Assembly (NCBI GenBank): GCA_007258455.2
Contig: VDFB02000003.1
Span: 39,869,986 to 39,933,985, forward strand
Origin: Sequoia sempervirens
Taxonomy: Eukaryota > Streptophyta > Pinopsida > Cupressales > Cupressaceae
DNA length: 64,000 bases
Direction of reading: 5' to 3'
Part shown: in pieces, positions 58,841 to 64,000 of the stretch
Position numbering within the stretch: position 1 is the first letter of the stretch
Layout: every line of letters begins with the position of its first letter
Translations under genes and position numbers: made by a program
The notes under the pieces: model-generated
Seen by the model: only the letters and a program-made list of their open reading frames with translations
Database searches by the model: none
What the model was told of the DNA's origin: nothing

Positions 58841-59213
58841 CGCCGATAGCTGCAAGAGTGAGGTTGGCGAACAATCTACCATTAGGTGAAACAATGGACC
58901 TGTGATCAGGATCGTAGCAATTAGCACACTCCATCATCAGCTCTGGACATTGAATAGCTGGCGGAAAACTAGCAGCTGCATACAGCCCACTTCGAACAAT
59001 ATTGTGCGAAGTGACTGAAGGACGATGACTGCCAACTCCCATCATTCGACTTTTAAAGGCCTCCATGTTGAAAGAACCCAAATTTGTGTCCGCCAGCTTG
59101 CCCAACTTTGAAGTGAATTTTGACTCCGGCAGGAAAGACTTGCTCAGCTTCTTGATAACAGCCTGCCTGGATGCAGCATTACTATCTCTGCTAGTTGCTC
59201 TTACTTTAGCCAT
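58841..59213 (-). pseudogene. U-family reading frame, N-terminal part
   Basis: On the minus strand an ATG lies one base after TTTTGCAG|G, an acceptor-like site, and starts MAKVRATSRDSNAASRQAV. The frame then reads KLSKSFLPESKFTSKLGKL, FNMEAFKSRMMGVG, CPELMMECANCYDPDHRSIV and ends FANLTLAAIG at the solo unit. The right-edge copy overlaps the last 20 residues and continues into the same downstream sequence. The start is chosen because of the acceptor and the aligned ATG in the two short U copies. A matching donor upstream is not clear here. Confidence 0.65.
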
Positions 59214-59215
59214 CC

Positions 59216-60359
59216 TGCAAAACAACAAGCAGTCATCAACAATTTAACTTAGAAAATAAAATAACATGTAGGGGCTGCCAGCCGACTTTTAAAATTGAGA
59301 AGCTGCAACATTATATTTCATCTGCAAACCTCAACTTCTCCTTTAGCAACTTCGAACTTTCAACACTTAGAAAGTTTTTCAAGCAAGCTGTAGCAACTTC
59401 ACTACTTAGCAAATTTTTCAAGCAAGCTTCAGCAACTTCAACACTTGAGAAAATCGTCCAACTTCACTTCAGCACTTCTCAATACTTAGACTTTTCAAAT
59501 TGCAGCTTCAACAACTCTTCTACTTCAAGTCGAACCAAGTCTCAGCTTGCACTGCAATCTTCACCTCAGAGCTCAAGTCGTACTTCTTCAACTGATGCAG
59601 AAAAATGAATAAACTTTCAGCTCATATAGCCAAGTCGAATTCTAGAAGAGGCTATCTTTAGCCAGCTTATTAAATCTCCACTACTTCACAACAGGAATTC
59701 AAATTTCCCTCCTCTGGCAATTGCAACACTTGTCATTTGGCATCTGGAATCTTGACCTTCTAGAATTTCAAAGGATTCACTTCAAGGCGTACTTAGCAAT
59801 TTTAATTCATTTTTGCAAAATTCACTTCAATTGCATCTTAAGAAATTCACTTCACCAACTGAAGCTCTGACACTCAATTTTATTCATTTCTGACTCTGGA
59901 AGATTAGTCTCGCGAAGAATTTGATCAAATTCACCTAGTCAAACCACTTCAAATTCATCATCTGAGGCATTTTACCTTCGAAAACACATTTTATTCATTT
60001 TGCCTTAGAAATTTTTTAAATTTTCCTTAGGAAAATTTCATAATTCAAGTGTCGATCAAAATTTCCATCTTGAAAGTCTTGGCGAGCAGTGGAAGACTTT
60101 AAAATCCATTCCTTGTCGAAGATCTTCAATACCCAGAAGAAAACTCCCTTCAGAACGTGTTGAATTCATGGGTCTACAAATGAAGGGGTACATTTAATTT
60201 TTGAATTTTAAACCTTAGAAAAATATTTTCCATCAAATTTATTCCAATTCTTCATCTCTGGGCATATTTTCTTGCTCTGACTTGAAATTTTTTTATCATC
60301 CTCGCGAAGCTAGCATCCCTTGACTTCTTCTCGCCAATTTTATTCATGCCTCAATGAAC
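59216..60359 (-). other. U3 stretch between GCGCC array and the frame's start (long U copy)
   Basis: Part (about 59880-60200) matches the solo unit, including CTTCAATACCCAGAAGAAAA. The part nearest the ATG has diverged and is rich in AACTTCAACACTTAG-like repeats on the plus strand. No other gene seen. Confidence 0.5.
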
Positions 60360-61440
60360 TTCACAATCTTCTCCACCTTGGGCGTATTTTCCTCTAGAGG
60401 TGAAATTTAAAATATTAACACTTAGGAAAAATATTCCACCACCTTATCACCTTGAGGGTGCATTTCATATGTTGTGTTGGACTTAACACTAACGCCTTAG
60501 CATATTTTTTTATCAACTCCACCTTTGTCTTGGACGCCTTTAGCACATGGAGGAGAATCTAACATCCACACCTTAAGACTTCTTCACTCATCTTCAAGAT
60601 GGGCGCATTTAGCATGTCATGAAGGATTTAACTTTACGCCTTAGAATATGTCTTGACCTTGCTTGCATATGGGCGCATTTGGATAGTGAGGTGGACTTAA
60701 GTCATCACGTAGAATTTTTCCTATCTCATCTTACACCTTGGCGCGTTTAGCACATTGCTTTATTCATATCACCTTGGGCGCATTTGATACATTCACTTTC
60801 ATCTTGGACTTGGCGCATTTAGGCTATGGTGAAGGATTTAACCATGTCTTAGCAATTTTCACCCATCTTCACCTTGTTTAACATCAACGCCTTGGTAACT
60901 CCCCTCTTCTTTATCTTCACACTGGCGTATTTTACACATAGAGAAGGATAAAATTTCAATGCCTTTGACTCTTTTGACTCCTCTAAGTTTGGGCGCATTT
61001 AGCATGTGCTGGAGGATGAACGCCTTTACTTCAAATTTTCTAACACCTTGACTTAGCATGGGGGCGCATTTAGGGGGGTGAGGTGGATTTAAGTCCATGC
61101 GTTAGAAACTTTTGAGCACTTCCTCCTTGACTTAGCATGGGCGCATTTGGAGGGGTCAGCAGGATAAACGCCTTGCCTTAGAATTTTCTTAGCTTCCACT
61201 TTGAAGAGGGCGCATTTGAGGGGTCTAGCAGGATGAGATTCAACACTTAGAATTTTTCAACACCTTCATCCTTCCTTGGGCGCATTTGAGGGGTCAAGGT
61301 GGACAAAGTTCCAGACTTAGACAATTTTCTACTTCTCCAGCTGAGGATGAGGGCGCATTTTGAGGGTGGTGAAGGATAAACTTCATGCCTTAGCTTTTAT
61401 TTCATCATCTACTAGTCATCTGAGGATGAGGGCGCATTTG
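60360..61440 (-). repeat. GCGCC array of the long U copy
   Basis: About 16 plus-strand words GGGCGCATTT (for example near 60604, 60672, 60992, 61063, 61139, 61209, 61279 and 61352) spaced close to 70 bp, with the same companion segments as the solo unit. Confidence 0.85.
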
Positions 61441-61499
61441 AGAGGGTGAGGTGGATGAACTTCATGCCTTAGCCATTTTTCCTTCCTTCTGGCAGCTTC

Positions 61500-62470
61500 T
61501 CCACGCCTTACTATATAGAGTAAGTCCTTTGATTTTCACATCTCTGAAGCTCGGATTGATTTGAAATTTTAACCACTGGATCTTCATGACCTAGCCAGTT
61601 TGTTCACACTGCCATCCTGAGCTAACCTGCTATTTATAGTATGTTTCTGAAGGTGGTTTACTATTTATAGCAACTACCTGATTCTAACACTTCCCCAACT
61701 CCGTTTGACTTGAAATCTGAATAGCGTGACCCTCATCGGTAGACTTGCCCGTTCACACTGGCGCCTGCTGCTGATTTACCATTTTTAGCCCGTTTCTGGA
61801 ACGCCTTACTATAAATAGTAAGTGCTCCAATTGCCTTCAAATTTTACTAGTGGATAGCTTGAAAGATACTGATTGTAGTGGGATACACCGGTTTTCGAAA
61901 ATTCTGACATTTTACCCCTCATTTTGGGTCCCGAAGCTGGAAACCCTAATTTGACTTGCATGTATATCAAACAACCCCCGTTTGACCTCATTTCTGTTGC
62001 ACTTCGCCCTGTTTGTGATCTCGATGAGCTGGGAGGGAGCTGCCGGAATGGACCTGCTAAAAATAGTAAGTCTCTGAAAATTGATCATCTTGCCTTGCAT
62101 GTCACATCACTACGTAGCTCTTGAAAAACCCATAAAGAATCACTCGACATGCGTTGAAAACCCTGACATGCAAACCCTAAAAATAGCCTTTGAAGGCTGA
62201 ATACTGAAAGTTATCATCTCATTTTGCATGTTATATCATCGCGTAGGTTTCTGAAAACCCAGAAAGAATCTCCAGACATGCATTGAAGAACTTCACATAT
62301 AAACCCTAAAATTTGCTTCGAAGCTGAACTTGCTAAAAATAAACAGTTGTCCGTTCTGGCTCAAAACTTGCAGATGAGCAGCTTGACATGTTTTGAATGC
62401 AGTGTAGCGATCGAAACTCCAAAAGTGTTGAGAGAACGCTCTGAATTGCACACTTACTAAAAATAGTAAG
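61500..62470 (-). repeat. Recurrent short inverted repeats TACTAT(A/T)nATAGTA (long U copy)
   Basis: About eight words of the same type as in the solo unit, at corresponding places: CTTACTATAAATAGTAAG near 61807 and CTTACTAAAAATAGTAAG near 62453 keep both arms. Confidence 0.75.
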
Positions 62471-62778
62471 TTGCCAAAATTTACTAAAACTTAGCTGGGG
62501 ACTTGCTAGAAGCATGCTGACAACAACGTTAGTCTCAGTTTTCAATTTATTCACTTCATTTGACCTCAGATTGACCAGAAAAGTGCAAACCCTAATTCTC
62601 AAACTTGGCCAAAATTTCACGTTTAGGCTCACAGATGGGCACATCCCTGGAAAGTAGACAGCAAAAAGAGACAGAAAGAGAGAGAGAGAGAGACAAAACC
62701 AAAGCCCAAAAGACCAGAATGGAGCAAAAATTAGGGGGTCCCCATTTTGAATGGGGCGATGTGTGAAAAGGTCACAAC

Positions 62779-64000
62779 ATGGCTCTGACCAATTTGGGAG
62801 TGGAAGTGGCGTGTCTCTCACTGCCTCATAATCTAGATGGAGAACGTTCATGTCCTCGTCTACCTGGTCTGGTATTAGAATAATTTCACACTCCCTAATC
62901 ATGCTCAATGGTAGCCTCAAGAACATCCTTTTCCTGACTTCAGCTTCATCCAATGCACCAGCCCAGTAATCCTCAATATTTGCCTTATGCTTGAACTCTT
63001 CTGACAGTATCCATCTGATATTGCTATGAGGGTCATAATGCTGCCTGCTGGTGTGATAAGAAAAATGGAAGAACTGAAGCTCGTTTTCAGCTTCCCCGGC
63101 TCCCTGAAGTGAGGGACACTTCATCTGAATTCCCCATGATGATTGGGAAGTCAAGTCCTCCCTTCTTCTTTCTCTTCTGAATTTTATCATAGGCAATAAG
63201 TTGCCTAGATATCTCTAACATCAAAATTCTATTTGTTGGGTACTTAGGCAATCTATATGGGTATGAAGAAAACCCTTGCAACCTGATATAAGTAAATTTC
63301 GGAAACTGAATAAACCAGCACCCATACCTTTCTATTAATTCTTGAGCTTCTTTCGAGATCCTATGATGAGTCCTTTGTTGAAGTGATCTCGTTATATGCA
63401 TGGTGAAGGCATCGTTGACTCACTTGTAATGGCACGTGCTTGTCAGGTGTAGCTGCAGACAAGCCTCATGGATTTTGAACTGATGAGAGCCACATCCAAT
63501 TGGCTCCTTGTATGAAATTCCCCTGTACTTCGTCATACGAGCCAACATGTATACAATATATGAGCCCATGTAAAATGTTTTTGTCCTCAAGCTCTGGAGC
63601 TGCTCGTGCAAATTATCACTAATCATCACCGCCCAGTTGATATGCTCTTTACCTTCCAGCACGAGGTTGATATAATAGAACATCCATGGCTCAAAGATAA
63701 ATGCTTGAGGGCAGCCTCCAACTCTGTTGAGCATCATGATCAGGTCACAATACTCCTGCTTCAAATCATCTGATATTATTTTCTTTGGCAACTTCATGCG
63801 AGAGGGCTTGGGCTTGTTCATCCAGCGAGCGTTGATCATGTCAGCACATCTCTCGAATGTTGAAGCATACATCCGCTCAGCACGCTCTCTCGTCTTATAA
63901 ATCATCTTCTCATGTGATGGGATTCCAAAGGCTTCGCCAATAGCTGCAGGCGTGAGGTTGGTGAACAATCTACCATCAGGTGAGACAATAGACCTGTGAT
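62779..64000 (-). pseudogene. U-family reading frame, right-edge copy (partial)
   Basis: This fourth copy enters from the right with HRSIVSPDGRLFTNLTPAAI, EAFGIPSHEKMIYKTRERAE and the rest of the conserved middle part. It continues through KTFYMGSYIVYMLARM, RRVNDAFT-like text (a stop, TGA, replaces R), YPYRLPKYPTNRI and RQHYDPHSNIRWILSEEF to PLPNWSEP, where the long U copy is inserted (flank TGGCT at 62779-62783). A 2-bp deletion near 63110 shifts the frame. It has neither the solo-unit nor the V insertion, so it shows the empty form of both sites. Confidence 0.75.

Larger units (their letters stand above)
48119..62778 (-). mobile_element. U-family unit, long minus-strand copy (U2), with two nested insertions
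   Basis: On the minus strand it starts TGTTGTGACCTTTTCACAC at 62778, as the solo unit does at 58840. It then has the inverted-repeat region, the GCGCC array (61440 to 60360), an acceptor TTTTGCAG|G and ATG (59213), and a long open frame. After the frame come TTGTGGGCATTAATTGCC and a TATA box (48160), and homology is lost near 48119 against the inverted plus-strand copy. Nested inside are the solo U unit (54171-58840) and the V element (50349-53255); without them U2 is about 7.1 kb. U2 itself interrupts the frame of a fourth copy at 62779. Confidence 0.7.

Noticed and set aside
62333..62778. C-terminal extension of the right-edge frame after PLPNWSEP
   Set aside because: The frame simply runs on into the start of the inserted long U copy; the true continuation is seen at 50109 and leftward in the other copy.

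Overview
This is a window of a large, repeat-choked plant nuclear genome, most likely a gymnosperm. The evidence is nested LTR retrotransposons, very long LTRs, AT-rich decayed spacers, plant DNA transposons (MULE and CACTA types) and a PPR fragment of the PLS style that is common in conifers. The species assignment is inference. No intact host gene, rRNA, tRNA or CRISPR array was seen. Almost every coding trace is a broken transposon gene or a captured gene fragment.

Layout. 1-2513: an internally deleted minus-strand Ty3/gypsy relic with both LTRs partly visible. It sits beside the gag of a plus-strand Ty3/gypsy chromovirus-like relic (2514 to about 13.2 kb). That gypsy is split between its reverse transcriptase and RNase H by a 2459-bp solo LTR (5055-7513, target duplication CTTCT). 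12.9-19.35 kb and 29.5-33.7 kb are two diverged copies of one segment that carries a G-box promoter-like region and a short first exon with a splice donor. Copy A has a 2.7-kb copia-like non-autonomous element inside the exon. Copy B has an 887-bp Mutator-like element in the intron. Each copy serves as the empty site for the other. Between them lies AT-rich DNA with a DUF4283-type (LINE ORF1-like) relic. 33.9-34.6 kb holds a minus-strand gypsy integrase relic. 35.1-43.6 kb is bounded by CACTA-like ends with subterminal repeats and encloses decayed pieces of a B-type cyclin and a PPR gene.

43.97-64 kb is the most unusual part. It holds at least four copies of one long TG...CA-bounded, LTR-like family, here called U. 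One copy is plus strand (43969-48118). One is a clean 4670-bp solo unit with a 5-bp target duplication (54171-58840, minus). One is a long minus copy (48119-62778), and one enters from the right edge (62779-64000). Each full-length unit holds, in transcription order, a region of short inverted repeats, a roughly 70-bp-phased array with a GCGCC core, a short intron-like segment and an ATG, then a TATA box, a polyadenylation signal and a U5-like tail. In the long copies an open frame of roughly 1,090 codons lies between the ATG and the TATA box, that is, inside what would be U3. In the short copies only a stub of that frame is left. The long copy's frame is interrupted by the solo U unit and by a second, unrelated LTR-like insertion (V, 50349-53255) with a similar architecture.

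How the parts relate. The window is a record of repeated insertion into older elements. The relative order is readable: U(right edge) < U2 < U1 and V; gypsy < solo LTR; duplicated exon < copia-like element. Nothing here looks able to transpose by itself. The U family, with its U3-embedded reading frame and splice signals, is the strongest candidate for a poorly described system.
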